64,000 nt of DNA from UBA9642 sp964545585 (GTDB lineage Archaea; Nanobdellota; Nanobdellia; Woesearchaeales; UBA9642): contig CAZJFT010000001.1 of assembly GCA_964545585.1 (NCBI GenBank), positions 11,519 to 75,518 on the forward strand, written 5' to 3'. The notes below the pieces were generated by a model that worked only from the letters and a program-made list of their open reading frames with translations, was not told the origin of the DNA and searched no databases. Shown here piece by piece: positions 26,111 to 35,129 of this stretch. Positions within the stretch are counted from its first letter, which is position 1, and every line of letters begins with the position of its first letter. The translations under genes were made by a program, and so were the position numbers.

Positions 26111-27151
26111 TTATTTCATTTCTTTCCATGAAAGGCTCATCATCTTTGCCTTGTCGGGAATGCTTACTTTTGCAGTGAAATAATATGATTCATCATTTCC
26201 GCATACTGCGGCAACGAGGTCGCTTGATGTAATCATCTTGAAATCCTGGATCGTTATCCCGTAAACCTGCCCATAATATGCCATGACCAATTCTTCTTCT
26301 GAAGGGGCCTTGATGAACTGTATGTTTCCCGCATCATACCATTTCCTCCAAGGCGTCTTTGCACATTGCAATGGCTGGAACTTTATGGTCGTCTCATAAT
26401 AGGTTTGTGTAAGCTCATTCCATCTGCCGTCTATTATTGCGCCGATTATCTTTCCTTTCTGTATCCCGATTATTATGTCGTGCTTGGACATCACTGCCGG
26501 GCCAACTATCTCGCCACGGTCGCCATAACCTCCAGACCTGAATGAGTATGTGAGTGCATATGTCACAGGATATGTCTCTAAAACATCAATCTTTACGAAT
26601 TTAAGGTCCTCTCCATCATAAGAGTATGTCGGCGCTTTCCTTATCCATTCTTCAGCGATTGTTTTCAATTCCTCTTCGGGAAGATCGTATATCGTGTTGA
26701 CGTATGACTGCATCGCTTCAAATACCAATCGCACATTGTCAGGATAATATTCTAGGAAGTATGGCTCTAAAACCACTACTTTCGACGTGTTGCCGAAATT
26801 TACTGCCAGCTTTGCATTACCGACATCCGCAACGGTGACTTCTGGAGGAGAATATTTATCCTGCATCTCCATGAATTCTTTATCATTGAACATCTTCAAT
26901 AATGCAGCATACTCCTCTTTTACAATGCTCTTCTGATATGTTTCGGTAATCTTATTATCTCCTGAATACACTAAGTAAGTTATCTTTTCTGGATTGATTA
27001 TAATTGTTTGTTTCGCACGCTCGGCAGGAACGAATCCGCCATATGTCTCGAACTGGAATATAGCTCCCTCTGGAATCTCTTGCGTCTGTGTCTTGCATGC
27101 AGAAAAGACCATCGCAGTGATTAAAAATGCCAATAAAAGTGTCCTTTTCAT
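26111..27151 (-). CDS. Lipoprotein of unknown function
   Basis: A 346-residue exported protein. The signal peptide MKRTLLLAFLITAMVFSAC ends in a lipobox-like FSAC, with C19 as likely lipid-modified residue. The mature part has a first domain (about 30-150) and a second with GGYGDRGEIVGPAV and IGIQKGKIIGAIIDG (about 155-345). No catalytic motif recognised. It probably sits on the outer face of the membrane. It stands alone, convergent with pan. Confidence 0.72.
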   Translation of the reverse strand: MKRTLLLAFLITAMVFSACKTQTQEIPEGAIFQFETYGGFVPAERAKQTIIINPEKITYLVYSGDNKITETYQKSIVKEEYAALLKMFNDKEFMEMQDKYSPPEVTVADVGNAKLAVNFGNTSKVVVLEPYFLEYYPDNVRLVFEAMQSYVNTIYDLPEEELKTIAEEWIRKAPTYSYDGEDLKFVKIDVLETYPVTYALTYSFRSGGYGDRGEIVGPAVMSKHDIIIGIQKGKIIGAIIDGRWNELTQTYYETTIKFQPLQCAKTPWRKWYDAGNIQFIKAPSEEELVMAYYGQVYGITIQDFKMITSSDLVAAVCGNDESYYFTAKVSIPDKAKMMSLSWKEMK

Positions 27152-27225
27152 TTACTTCACCTTATTCAAGAAAATTTTGGTAATATAAATATCTTATGAT
27201 GGTTCTCATGCTGATTGAAGTTAAT

Positions 27226-27233
27226 TTTATAAA
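27226..27233 (+). promoter_or_regulatory. TATA box of the candidate sRNA
   Basis: TTTATAAA lies 21-28 bases before the start of the terminal stem of the RNA at 27254, correct spacing for archaeal transcription. Confidence 0.5.
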
Positions 27234-27253
27234 CATCCATATATTCTATTCAC

Positions 27254-27331
27254 TGTGCGCGATGAGGTTGTGAACACCCGATGACCGATTCGAAGTCGGA
27301 ATGATTGACGGAAGTAACTGCCGAGCGCACA
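27254..27331 (+). ncRNA. Candidate C/D box guide sRNA
   Basis: A 7-bp terminal stem (TGTGCGC 27254-27260 with GCGCACA 27325-27331) encloses, in order: box C GATGA (27261-27265); a 12-nt guide (27266-27277); box D' CCGA (27278-27281); a loop that can form CCGA/TCGG; box C' TGATTGA (27302-27308); a second 12-nt guide (27309-27320); and box D CCGA (27321-27324). Two exactly 12-nt guides and the box order are typical of archaeal 2'-O-methylation guide RNAs bound by L7Ae, Nop5 and fibrillarin. Both D boxes read CCGA, not CUGA; the GA needed for the kink-turn is kept. A TATA box sits upstream. Targets cannot be assigned here. Confidence 0.6.
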
Positions 27332-27421
27332 CTTTTATACATAAAGATACTAGAAATATTAACTTCTCAATAGTGGTAATAAAATAGAAACTTTTTTAAA
27401 GGGAATATTGTTGATAAAAAA

Positions 27422-28213
27422 ATGCAACCAAAAAACACTAATGAATGGGTAGAAGAATACTGGAACACGATAACCCCTAAAGATATAAAGATAACAACCC
27501 AAGAAGATAACGACAAATTTCTCATAGAAAGATTTGGAGAAGATAAGTTTCAAGAATTCATCAGAAAATACAAGCAATACATCAATCCCGAGAATGAAAG
27601 GCAGAGAATAGAATTCGTGAGTTTCATCCAACAAACGGGAATGTATCCTTATGTGAGACCAGAAATGATGATGATGAAAAAAGAGGTCCTCAAATCCATA
27701 AAGAACTACTTGAATACAAAAGAAGATATAGAACTCTTAGATTTGGGATGTGAAGATGGAAGAATAACTCTCGGACTGCATTTAGGTCTAGAAAACATAT
27801 CAAAAACAACAGGGATAGATTATTCGGGCGCAGCAATAAACAATATGAAAAAGAACGTGAAAAAATTAGAAGAAAAATATGGCGGCATACACGACCTTGT
27901 AATGAAAAAAGAAAGTTTTACCGACAAAGAATTTGCACATGAGAGAGGCGAGAAGCCATTAGGGATGCTCTTCCTATTCCCTTCTTATAGTACAGACACA
28001 ATCATAAAAGTAATAAGAAAGATATCTCCGAATTTCACAATAATATCGAAAAATATGTATCATCTCGACGACACGATTGCCGAAAAAAATATAGAGAACA
28101 TATTACGACACGTTAACACATCATGTTATGGACACCATATAAAATGTACATCCATAGATTACAAAAGAATTACTGATAAAGAAGCAGTTTTTATAGGAGT
28201 CATACAGCCATGA
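27422..28213 (+). CDS. Class I SAM-dependent methyltransferase
   Basis: A 263-residue protein. The SAM-binding motif I is LLDLGCEDGRITLGLHLG (about residues 102-119), followed by an acidic strand end TGIDYSG. An N-terminal helical extension of about 90 residues precedes the Rossmann fold. No substrate-specific signature seen; small molecule, protein and RNA substrates are all possible. Stop overlaps the next gene by four bases. Confidence 0.75.
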   Translation: MQPKNTNEWVEEYWNTITPKDIKITTQEDNDKFLIERFGEDKFQEFIRKYKQYINPENERQRIEFVSFIQQTGMYPYVRPEMMMMKKEVLKSIKNYLNTKEDIELLDLGCEDGRITLGLHLGLENISKTTGIDYSGAAINNMKKNVKKLEEKYGGIHDLVMKKESFTDKEFAHERGEKPLGMLFLFPSYSTDTIIKVIRKISPNFTIISKNMYHLDDTIAEKNIENILRHVNTSCYGHHIKCTSIDYKRITDKEAVFIGVIQP

Positions 28214-28938
28214 CAAAGAAACTTGAGAGGATAATTGCAGAATACAAGACATTGAGCAACAATCATTATAGGGAATATTCTAATAATAAGTATGTCAAGG
28301 AATTCCAAGAATTCTATGAAGGGATAAAATTCCTCAAAAAATATTTCAGGGATCCTGAGATAAAAAAAGTAAAAGAACGACATACAGAAGCAATACATGA
28401 AGATCTCGTCAACCATCATAATTATTCTTATAAGTTTGCGACAAAGATAGCAAGAGCTGTGCCGATGCCTATAGAGAACAGGATAGGAAGAGCGTTTGTC
28501 GCGTTCGGACTTGGAATGAGTTTAGGGAGAATACACGAAGAGAATGTAGACTTGATAACAAAATATTCGGGATTGACAAAAAAAGAATATAGATGGGGTT
28601 GTGTCGTTGCGGAGGCATTGAACAATCCATTTAGTGCAATTCAACAAGGAATTGGTGGTTTGATAGTAGATTATGTTGTGAATGAAGGATATGGTGCAAT
28701 CACTGGCGACAACAGTAAACCCATAAATACAAATGATTATTACCCTTATGCATATCTTGCAGTCGCATATTTGGACACTATAAAGTCTGCCATAGACAAC
28801 TTCCGAGGAAAAAGATATAGAGATAATAAACTAATGATTACTAGGTTGCCTTCAATAATAACATATAGTTTTAGTCTTGCACACAGAAGATATCTGCGTA
28901 AAGCAGCTAAACAATCTGGAAATCTACACATATCCTGA
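28210..28938 (+). CDS. Hypothetical protein coupled to methyltransferase
   Basis: A 242-residue, mostly helical protein with moderately hydrophobic helices (RAFVAFGLGMSLGRI; IQQGIGGLIVDYVVNEGYGA). No clear signal peptide. Translationally coupled to the methyltransferase. Its last 32 bases overlap the 3' end of trm5 on the other strand (28907-28938). No family recognised. Confidence 0.7.
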   Translation: MTKKLERIIAEYKTLSNNHYREYSNNKYVKEFQEFYEGIKFLKKYFRDPEIKKVKERHTEAIHEDLVNHHNYSYKFATKIARAVPMPIENRIGRAFVAFGLGMSLGRIHEENVDLITKYSGLTKKEYRWGCVVAEALNNPFSAIQQGIGGLIVDYVVNEGYGAITGDNSKPINTNDYYPYAYLAVAYLDTIKSAIDNFRGKRYRDNKLMITRLPSIITYSFSLAHRRYLRKAAKQSGNLHIS

Positions 28939-29932
28939 ATACATGCGGGGCGTGCTGACCGCATCTGACTAAATCAAGAATCTTGCATTTGATCTTGTTC
29001 TTTTTGCATGCATCCGCTATCTTCTTCTTTGCCTCGTCAAAGCTTTTATCATCCAAAAAATCATAGAAGTGGACTATCGTTCCTTTTTTTGAAACTGAAA
29101 GCGCGTCGTCAAGGAATTCGTCAGCAGTCTTCGGAAGCGGCATGATTATCCTGTCGAATTTCATGTTTTTCTTTTTCAATTCTGGAACAACATCATGGAC
29201 ATCGCCGCATATCAATTCTACATTCTTGCACTTGTTCAATTTTATGTTTTCAAGACCATATTTGTGTCCATCAGGGTTTATCTCTATCCCTAAAATAGAT
29301 TTTGCCTTCGTGTTTTTCGATAAGACGACAGGATACGGTGCTGCGCCAGAGAACATGACAAGAATCTCTTCTCCTGCTTTTACTTGTTTCATTATCCTCT
29401 TCCGTTCATTACCCAATCTTATTGAAAAGTAGACTTTCTCTACATCAAGCTTCATGACTGTCCCGTTCTCTTTGTAAAGCGTCTCTTTAGTTTTTATTCC
29501 TGCAAGATATTCCATCTTCTGAGTCCTGAAAACTCCTCCATGTATCGCCGCTTTCTTCAACACAGTCTTCACATTCTTGTTTGTTTTGAGAAGAGTCTCT
29601 GCAATCAATCTCTCGTGATGCTCCAAATCTTTAGGTATCTCAAGGATTGCAATATTTCCTATTATGTCATGTGCAGTCTTTACGAAATCCATCTCTTCTT
29701 TAGATAATTTTCCAGAAAGGTTCTCTTTCAAAGTTCCAGAGGTCTTTACCTTATCTAAATCCATTTCCACAAAATCAACATTCCCTTTCAACACTTCGAA
29801 TTTCCTCTTTACAGGAAAGTATATGAAATTCTTGTCCTTCTTGAACCTGAACCTAGTGTCGAATCCATCTGTATCTAAAAGATAAGTTTTCCACTTCTCA
29901 GCATCCTTCAAGGGAACCTTCAATGCTAGCAT
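28907..29932 (-). CDS. trm5: tRNA (guanine-37-N1)-methyltransferase Trm5
   Basis: A 341-residue class I methyltransferase. Family features: MKLDVEKVYFSIRLGNERKRI before the SAM domain, VMFSGAAPYPVVLSK (motif I), IEINPDGHKYGLENIKLN, and IIMPLPKTADEFLDDAL, the Trm5 version of the catalytic motif IV region. It methylates G37 of tRNAs, preventing frameshifts and providing m1G37 for wyosine synthesis by Taw1 (13065-14129). The 3' end overlaps the convergent gene by 32 bases. The divergent N-terminal domain (about 1-110) differs from typical D1 domains, so subtype is not assigned. Confidence 0.9.
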   Translation of the reverse strand: MLALKVPLKDAEKWKTYLLDTDGFDTRFRFKKDKNFIYFPVKRKFEVLKGNVDFVEMDLDKVKTSGTLKENLSGKLSKEEMDFVKTAHDIIGNIAILEIPKDLEHHERLIAETLLKTNKNVKTVLKKAAIHGGVFRTQKMEYLAGIKTKETLYKENGTVMKLDVEKVYFSIRLGNERKRIMKQVKAGEEILVMFSGAAPYPVVLSKNTKAKSILGIEINPDGHKYGLENIKLNKCKNVELICGDVHDVVPELKKKNMKFDRIIMPLPKTADEFLDDALSVSKKGTIVHFYDFLDDKSFDEAKKKIADACKKNKIKCKILDLVRCGQHAPHVFRICVDFQIV

Positions 29933-29991
29933 GATTTTAGGACACAGTCAGCCTTTATAAATTTAAAAGAATCAATTAAATAACGTAAGCG

Positions 29992-31029
29992 CTAGAACCA
30001 TTCTCCTAATCCTTTCTGTGATTTAGGCCTTGCATGGAGTGGCTCGAGGATTTTCCTCACTCGCTCTTCTGAGAAATCATGCTTCTTGCATAGGACGTCT
30101 ACAACTTTCTCATCATCGACCTCTTTGAACACAATCTTATAATCATCTGTCGTCTCTGTGTCCTTTATTATATTGAATACGTCTTTCCAATCATAATCGA
30201 AATGTTCATCCCATCCCTTGTCTTTGAACAACCTGTCGAAGTCTGATTCTTTATGGCCGTATTCCTTCACTAGTTTCAGTGCAGTCTTGTGACCGATGCC
30301 TTTTATCCCGCCGATATTGTAATCTGTGCCTGTGAGCATCGCGATAATAATCAGTTGATCTAAAGTAACATCAAGATTTTTCAGAGTGTCAGACAAACTA
30401 ATCAATTCTGGAGTAATTACGTCATAATTCAATTTCCCTGCCTGTTTCCTCCTCCCAGAAAGTGTCAAGTTCTTAACAACTAGAGGACATCCAAAAATGA
30501 GAGAGTCAGCATCCTGGCTCAATGAAGCATAAGCCTGCCTGTTCTTAACTATCAATGCTGCCTGTGCCTCTCCCTCTGATGGCGCTTGAACTATACACAT
30601 CCCTAATGCATCAATCAATTCTTTGGCATCAGCAATCATGTCTTTTGTCAGCTTAGAAGTCCTTGCAGCATACTTCTTCATCTCATCCAGATCTTCCTTC
30701 TCCCTGGCCTCTTCATACTTCTTTTCTGCCTCATTCTTCAATTCTGCACGTCTTGCACGCTCTTTCAGCTTAAGGTCTGGAGGTTTTCCATCAAAAACGA
30801 AAATGAATTTTATATCATGCTGCATAAGTTTTGTGAATCGGTAAAAGAGGCCGTTGAGATGACTAGTGACATTCCCTTGACTGTCCTTGAGGAGCGAGCC
30901 GTCAGGTTGCCTAATTGACGCCAGGAACATGTACAACTGATTGAAAGCATCCACAACAATAGTCTTCCCTTTCAAATCATCGATAGACAGCTCCTTGCTC
31001 TCCAATAATTCAGTTATCTTAGTGCCCAT
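29992..31029 (-). CDS. fen1: Flap endonuclease 1
   Basis: A 345-residue structure-specific nuclease. N region: IVVDAFNQLYMFLASIRQPDGSLL, FVFDGKPPDLK. I region: VQAPSEGEAQAA, SQDADSLIFG, LTGTDYN, followed by the helix-hairpin-helix IGGIKGIGHKTAL. All metal-binding Asp/Glu residues are in place. The C-terminus QKGLGEWF is a PCNA-interacting PIP box (Q-x-x-L-x-x-W-F). Removes 5' flaps in Okazaki fragment maturation and repair. Start MGTKITELL at 31029 is preferred over an earlier GTG. Lies 19 bases downstream of trpS in the same direction. Confidence 0.94.
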   Translation of the reverse strand: MGTKITELLESKELSIDDLKGKTIVVDAFNQLYMFLASIRQPDGSLLKDSQGNVTSHLNGLFYRFTKLMQHDIKFIFVFDGKPPDLKLKERARRAELKNEAEKKYEEAREKEDLDEMKKYAARTSKLTKDMIADAKELIDALGMCIVQAPSEGEAQAALIVKNRQAYASLSQDADSLIFGCPLVVKNLTLSGRRKQAGKLNYDVITPELISLSDTLKNLDVTLDQLIIIAMLTGTDYNIGGIKGIGHKTALKLVKEYGHKESDFDRLFKDKGWDEHFDYDWKDVFNIIKDTETTDDYKIVFKEVDDEKVVDVLCKKHDFSEERVRKILEPLHARPKSQKGLGEWF

Positions 31030-31047
31030 GAGAATCACTCGAAAAAA

Positions 31048-32157
31048 TTACACATACCTCTCTACATATCTTTCCGCTTTCTCAAGCTCTTTCTGATGAT
31101 GCTCGAGGAATGCAGACATCTTATCTATTAGAATCTGTTTCAATTCACCGCTCAACATCTTTCCTGATTTATAATCTTGATAGATTTCAGAAAGTCTCTT
31201 GTCATCTGGCTCGAAGAAGTATTTCAAGTATTGAAAAGATACGTCGATATCTGGATTGCCACCATATTTCCTGTGCGCTTCCAAAGTATCTCTGCCTCCA
31301 GAGAATGCGTATTTCTTTATCTTTTTCTCTGCTTCCTTTGGAGTGTCAGTCAATGCTATGTACGAATTAGGGTCTGAGCTTGACATCTTCCCGCCAGATA
31401 ATCCTGGCATGAACAGGTGATATGTCGAGCATAATTCCTTGAATTGAAACTCTTTGCATCTCGATGCTACATCCCTCGCAAGTCTTATGTGAGGGTCCTG
31501 ATCTATTCCCACCGGAACAACAACAGGTATCGGCCCTTCGAATTCTTTCAACTGTGGATGCAGCATATCTGCTGCCTGAAGAAGCGCCGAAAGCATCTTC
31601 CCTGGCGATATCTCCCCGTAGACTGCACGGAATTCATTGAATGTTGCATGTCTTGCAAGGATATTCTGAAGCCTATAATATGAATTTGCCTTTTCCTGAT
31701 GCTTGCTCCTGTTGCTCTGGAAATATATCTCAAGATTTTCTGGCTTCAACCCGAGCGCAATGTAATTCTTTATGTACTGCTCTATTGCGATTTTCCTTGA
31801 TTCTTCAAGTGATTGGTTACGCGCATTATATGCCTCTATGTCTGCAACAGCAATATAGAGTTTTGCACCGAGGCCCTGATAGAATATCATCTGCTGCGCC
31901 ACGAGCATATGTCCTATATGGAATTTTCCTGTAGGCATCAAACCAGTCATCATGATGAACGGTTTCTTATTATGTACAGAGCTTATTATCTGTCCAAATC
32001 CTCTATGAGCAAATATTGTCTTTCTCCTGAAAAGGACATTTTCCTTGAATGCTTCTGGAAGTGAATCTAGGTCTTTCAATTCCTCTACGCCGAAATCCTT
32101 CATCAGTTTCTGGTAATCTATATCTCCTTCAACTTGCCATGGATTGAATACGTTCAT
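31048..32157 (-). CDS. trpS: Tryptophanyl-tRNA synthetase
   Basis: A 369-residue class I synthetase of the archaeal/eukaryal type. HIGH motif as GKFHIGHM, KMSKS motif as GKMSSSD, plus VPVGIDQDPHIRLARDVA and SGGRDTLEAHRKYGG. Charges tRNA-Trp in the cytoplasm. A TATA-like stretch (TATATAAACAC, minus strand about 32173-32183) lies upstream of ATG 32157. Followed closely by fen1. Confidence 0.94.
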   Translation of the reverse strand: MNVFNPWQVEGDIDYQKLMKDFGVEELKDLDSLPEAFKENVLFRRKTIFAHRGFGQIISSVHNKKPFIMMTGLMPTGKFHIGHMLVAQQMIFYQGLGAKLYIAVADIEAYNARNQSLEESRKIAIEQYIKNYIALGLKPENLEIYFQSNRSKHQEKANSYYRLQNILARHATFNEFRAVYGEISPGKMLSALLQAADMLHPQLKEFEGPIPVVVPVGIDQDPHIRLARDVASRCKEFQFKELCSTYHLFMPGLSGGKMSSSDPNSYIALTDTPKEAEKKIKKYAFSGGRDTLEAHRKYGGNPDIDVSFQYLKYFFEPDDKRLSEIYQDYKSGKMLSGELKQILIDKMSAFLEHHQKELEKAERYVERYV

Positions 32158-32277
32158 GATTACTGAATAGAAAGAGTGTTTATATATTTTCTTGTCGCAA
32201 AAATCAAATTCACTATCTTAAAATAAAAACATTAAAAAAGAGTTTGTTACGTATACTACTCCCCAAAGGGATATAGA

Positions 32278-33876
32278 ATGTCAGAATATCAAAAAACGAG
32301 CGACGAAATAGTCATATACGAAATAACAAGATTCCTCAATGCGCGTGATTACAGCATAGGACATATCGAACCTGCAGGTAAATACGACAACATAATATCG
32401 CTCACATCAAACCACGTGCCAAGAGAATTGAACCTTAAGATAAAAAGGCCCGTATATGATGGAGTCATTGCGACTCTTACAGATAGGGGAGAACCATATT
32501 TATGTCCTGAAAATTCTAAATATGAGTTCCGTTTCAAGAAGAAAACATTAATCGGAGAAAAACCTCTGTTGAGCTATACCCAGAAGATAAATTCTGAGAC
32601 AGAACTCCATTCATTCTTGTCAGGGATAATATACGGGACAAAATCAATCCCTCTAAAGAAGCTATATAACATAATGCCCGAACTTAAAGCGAGGGTTGAA
32701 TTCAGGATAATAGATGTGCTTTCAGAGACCATACTCAACACTACGACTGCCGCAAGAGTGATAAATAATTTCGATGAAGACGCATGGTATATCCTTGCAG
32801 GAGGAGGAGCATCATTCATAGAAATCAGTGCAGAGAAAGGATTCTCAAAAAAAGCCACTAAAATAACATCACGATTGCCTCAGGCAAGATACGCATCATT
32901 GCAGGATTCTCCAAGGAACACTATAAACCAGATTATTGAGAGAAGGGATGTGGTCGCATGGGAAAGGCTTCTCGAATTGACGAAAGACATCGCACCAAAA
33001 TACGGTTTGACACAGAACAAGTTCTCTGCACCGACAAGGATATCAAAGCTAGAGAGGCTTTTAATCGAGGACAAGAACAAGTTCAATGAGGAGATAGATT
33101 CTTGGAAGATACCTGATGAGAAATTCAAGAATACTTTGAAAGAGATAGAGCCGATAAATTATTCTGCAATAAGGGACCTTATCAAACAGTACATAACATT
33201 TTTGGATACAAAAAAACTTCTAAAACCAAATATTGATGTAGAGAAGACTATTGGAAAGATATCCGGGGGATTTGCAGGAAAGACATTGCCTGAATTGAGG
33301 AAAGAACTCTCCGACAAGATAAGAAAAGTCATCAAAGAGCCTTCGAAGGGAGAATACTTAGAGACCATAAGCGATGTAAAGCGTGATCTTGAAAAAAATA
33401 TACTCATTGATACAGGTATATTCTTAGGAAAATATCCTCTAGCCTATCTTGCGTCGAGCAATCTGCAGGTGCCGAAAGAATTGCTCCTTTCATGGTACGT
33501 CGCTGAAGAAGGATTGAAGATATGGAACGCTGTAGGCTTCGAGAGGATAAACAACATCTTGAGATTGAATTATATGATGGATGAATTGAACAAGGATCCC
33601 ACCATATCTGGCGGCGCGGATATAGAGAACATATTCGACTCTCACATAAGCAAGATAGAATCAGCGACACAGACCGTAGGCATCGGTGTGGGCCTGGTAG
33701 GACAATACTATTCTAAGAAGACGAGCGGAATAACTAATTATGTTATGGACGCCCTCTCTTTAGGATTGATGTTTTTAGGGATAAAGAAATGGTATAATTA
33801 TATGAATTCAACGCTAGAGCGATGCGAGAAAGAGATAAAAGCTTCGTCTGAGTTGATAAGCCTTGACGGTGCTTGA
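32278..33876 (+). CDS. Large hypothetical protein with C-terminal hydrophobic helices
   Basis: A 532-residue protein. Residues 1-150 look mixed alpha/beta. A long helical, charged middle (about 210-400) may be coiled coil. The C-terminal third contains two or three hydrophobic helices (VGIGVGLVGQYYSKK; YVMDALSLGLMFLGIKKWY), so it may be membrane-associated. No catalytic motif found. It stands alone between trpS (divergent) and a convergent gene. I do not recognise a family. Confidence 0.7.
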   Translation: MSEYQKTSDEIVIYEITRFLNARDYSIGHIEPAGKYDNIISLTSNHVPRELNLKIKRPVYDGVIATLTDRGEPYLCPENSKYEFRFKKKTLIGEKPLLSYTQKINSETELHSFLSGIIYGTKSIPLKKLYNIMPELKARVEFRIIDVLSETILNTTTAARVINNFDEDAWYILAGGGASFIEISAEKGFSKKATKITSRLPQARYASLQDSPRNTINQIIERRDVVAWERLLELTKDIAPKYGLTQNKFSAPTRISKLERLLIEDKNKFNEEIDSWKIPDEKFKNTLKEIEPINYSAIRDLIKQYITFLDTKKLLKPNIDVEKTIGKISGGFAGKTLPELRKELSDKIRKVIKEPSKGEYLETISDVKRDLEKNILIDTGIFLGKYPLAYLASSNLQVPKELLLSWYVAEEGLKIWNAVGFERINNILRLNYMMDELNKDPTISGGADIENIFDSHISKIESATQTVGIGVGLVGQYYSKKTSGITNYVMDALSLGLMFLGIKKWYNYMNSTLERCEKEIKASSELISLDGA

Positions 33877-33894
33877 AAAAATAGCGTATACTGA

Positions 33895-34878
33895 TTATAA
33901 TATTTCTATAGTCATTTCTTTGAACTCTTTCTCCTTCATCATTTCAGCTTTCTTAGTCAGATGCCCAGTCATCAAGAATATGCACGGCATCCTTTTCTGA
34001 TGCGAGAACACGAATGCGGTTGAAAGGTCTCCTTCATTGACCGTCTTCTTGTCTTTCGCAACACAATATATGTATTCGTTAGAATCATGGTTCTTCAGCA
34101 CTAATGAATATTCGGTCTTCTTTATCTTCTCCTTGCTGATGATGTCAAGGCCTTTGTTGTGAACATATTCTTTTATCTTCTCAAAGAAATCCTTCTTGCT
34201 TTCATGGGTGTGCGGAACGTCATGATGCTTGACATGTCTTGTCTCATGCATAGTCTCGCGTTTATGCTCGTGCGGAGTTTCAACCATTACCTCTGGTTTC
34301 GACTGCGGGGATACTATCTTCTCAGGATCTAAAGCATTTTTTGCTGGGAGCGGTTCAGGAGTTACTGCCTGATGTATGGCTATGGCCTTGTCTGTCTGTG
34401 AAGAGTCTTCATCTAAAATGACGTATTTTGCACTCTTCTCATCCTGTTTGTTGATTTCAGATGCGAGTCTTTCTGCCTCTTCTTTTTCTACAAGAAAATA
34501 TCTATAGAATAGCTTATTTCCTGATTCGAACGGCTTCGCAAAATCCTTTATCGTCTTCATTGAGACTCTTGTCAAAGGATCCAATCTCGATTCTTGCATG
34601 ACTTTCTCTTCCTTTAATATACGAGCATTCTTCTGGTCCTTATCATTCAGGTATTGCATGAACTCTTCAAGCCGCGCTTCATGTTCAGGAATGTAATATA
34701 TCGGGCTTCCCCCGACCTTCAATGAAGAATACCTTATCTCTCCGGTGCTTATCATGCCAGAGAGTATGGCTCCTATCAACATCGTGTCCCCGCCGACCAC
34801 TTTGACTATCTTGCTAGGTATTGTTGGTCCTTGCTTCACGACTTCAAGTATCTTTTCTTTAGGAATATTTTGTAGCAT
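33895..34878 (-). CDS. Winged-helix protein with His-rich linker and C-terminal alpha/beta domain
   Basis: A 327-residue protein. The N-terminus (about 1-70: ILEVVKQGPTIPSKIVKVVG ... YYIPEHEARLEEF) looks like a winged helix. A linker at about 200-225 is His/Glu-rich (HEHKRETMHETRHVKHHD). The C-terminal domain (about 230-327) has SLVLKNHDSNEYIYCVAKDK and CIFLMTGHLTKKA, possibly a restriction-endonuclease-like fold, but the catalytic set is not clear. The paired palindromes at 34948-35002 sit just upstream of its start and may be its own operators. Function unknown. Confidence 0.68.
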   Translation of the reverse strand: MLQNIPKEKILEVVKQGPTIPSKIVKVVGGDTMLIGAILSGMISTGEIRYSSLKVGGSPIYYIPEHEARLEEFMQYLNDKDQKNARILKEEKVMQESRLDPLTRVSMKTIKDFAKPFESGNKLFYRYFLVEKEEAERLASEINKQDEKSAKYVILDEDSSQTDKAIAIHQAVTPEPLPAKNALDPEKIVSPQSKPEVMVETPHEHKRETMHETRHVKHHDVPHTHESKKDFFEKIKEYVHNKGLDIISKEKIKKTEYSLVLKNHDSNEYIYCVAKDKKTVNEGDLSTAFVFSHQKRMPCIFLMTGHLTKKAEMMKEKEFKEMTIEIL

Positions 34879-34947
34879 ACTACTAAAGAATTGTAATGAT
34901 TTAAATAATTTGTCAAGAATCGTGAGACAAAACCGCCAGATAAATCA

Positions 34948-35002
34948 ATACTTACAATGTAAGTATCTAATTATATTCTTGACATACTTACTATGTAAGT
35001 AT
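34948..35002. promoter_or_regulatory. Two identical palindromic sites upstream of the winged-helix gene
   Basis: Arms ATACTTAC and GTAAGTAT around 3-nt centres: AAT at 34948-34966 and TAT at 34984-35002. The centres are 36 bp apart. They lie 70-124 bases upstream of ATG 34878. The spacing and identity suggest binding sites for a dimeric regulator. The rest of the gap to 35130 is AT-rich with no gene. Confidence 0.55.
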
Positions 35003-35129
35003 GGCATGTGCGTAAATCGAAAGGCAAAAAAATAATCATAAGGATTCAAAAAAAATATAATAAGAATAGGTTAAAAACAAATTATCTATTAAAAACAACA
35101 ATCGAAGAAAAAGAATAAACAGTCTTAAA

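Noticed and set aside
27254..27331. A tRNA, because TTCGAA and a terminal stem are present
   Set aside because: No anticodon arm or D arm can be folded, the acceptor is not contiguous with a T stem, and the C/D box order with two 12-nt guides explains the whole sequence.
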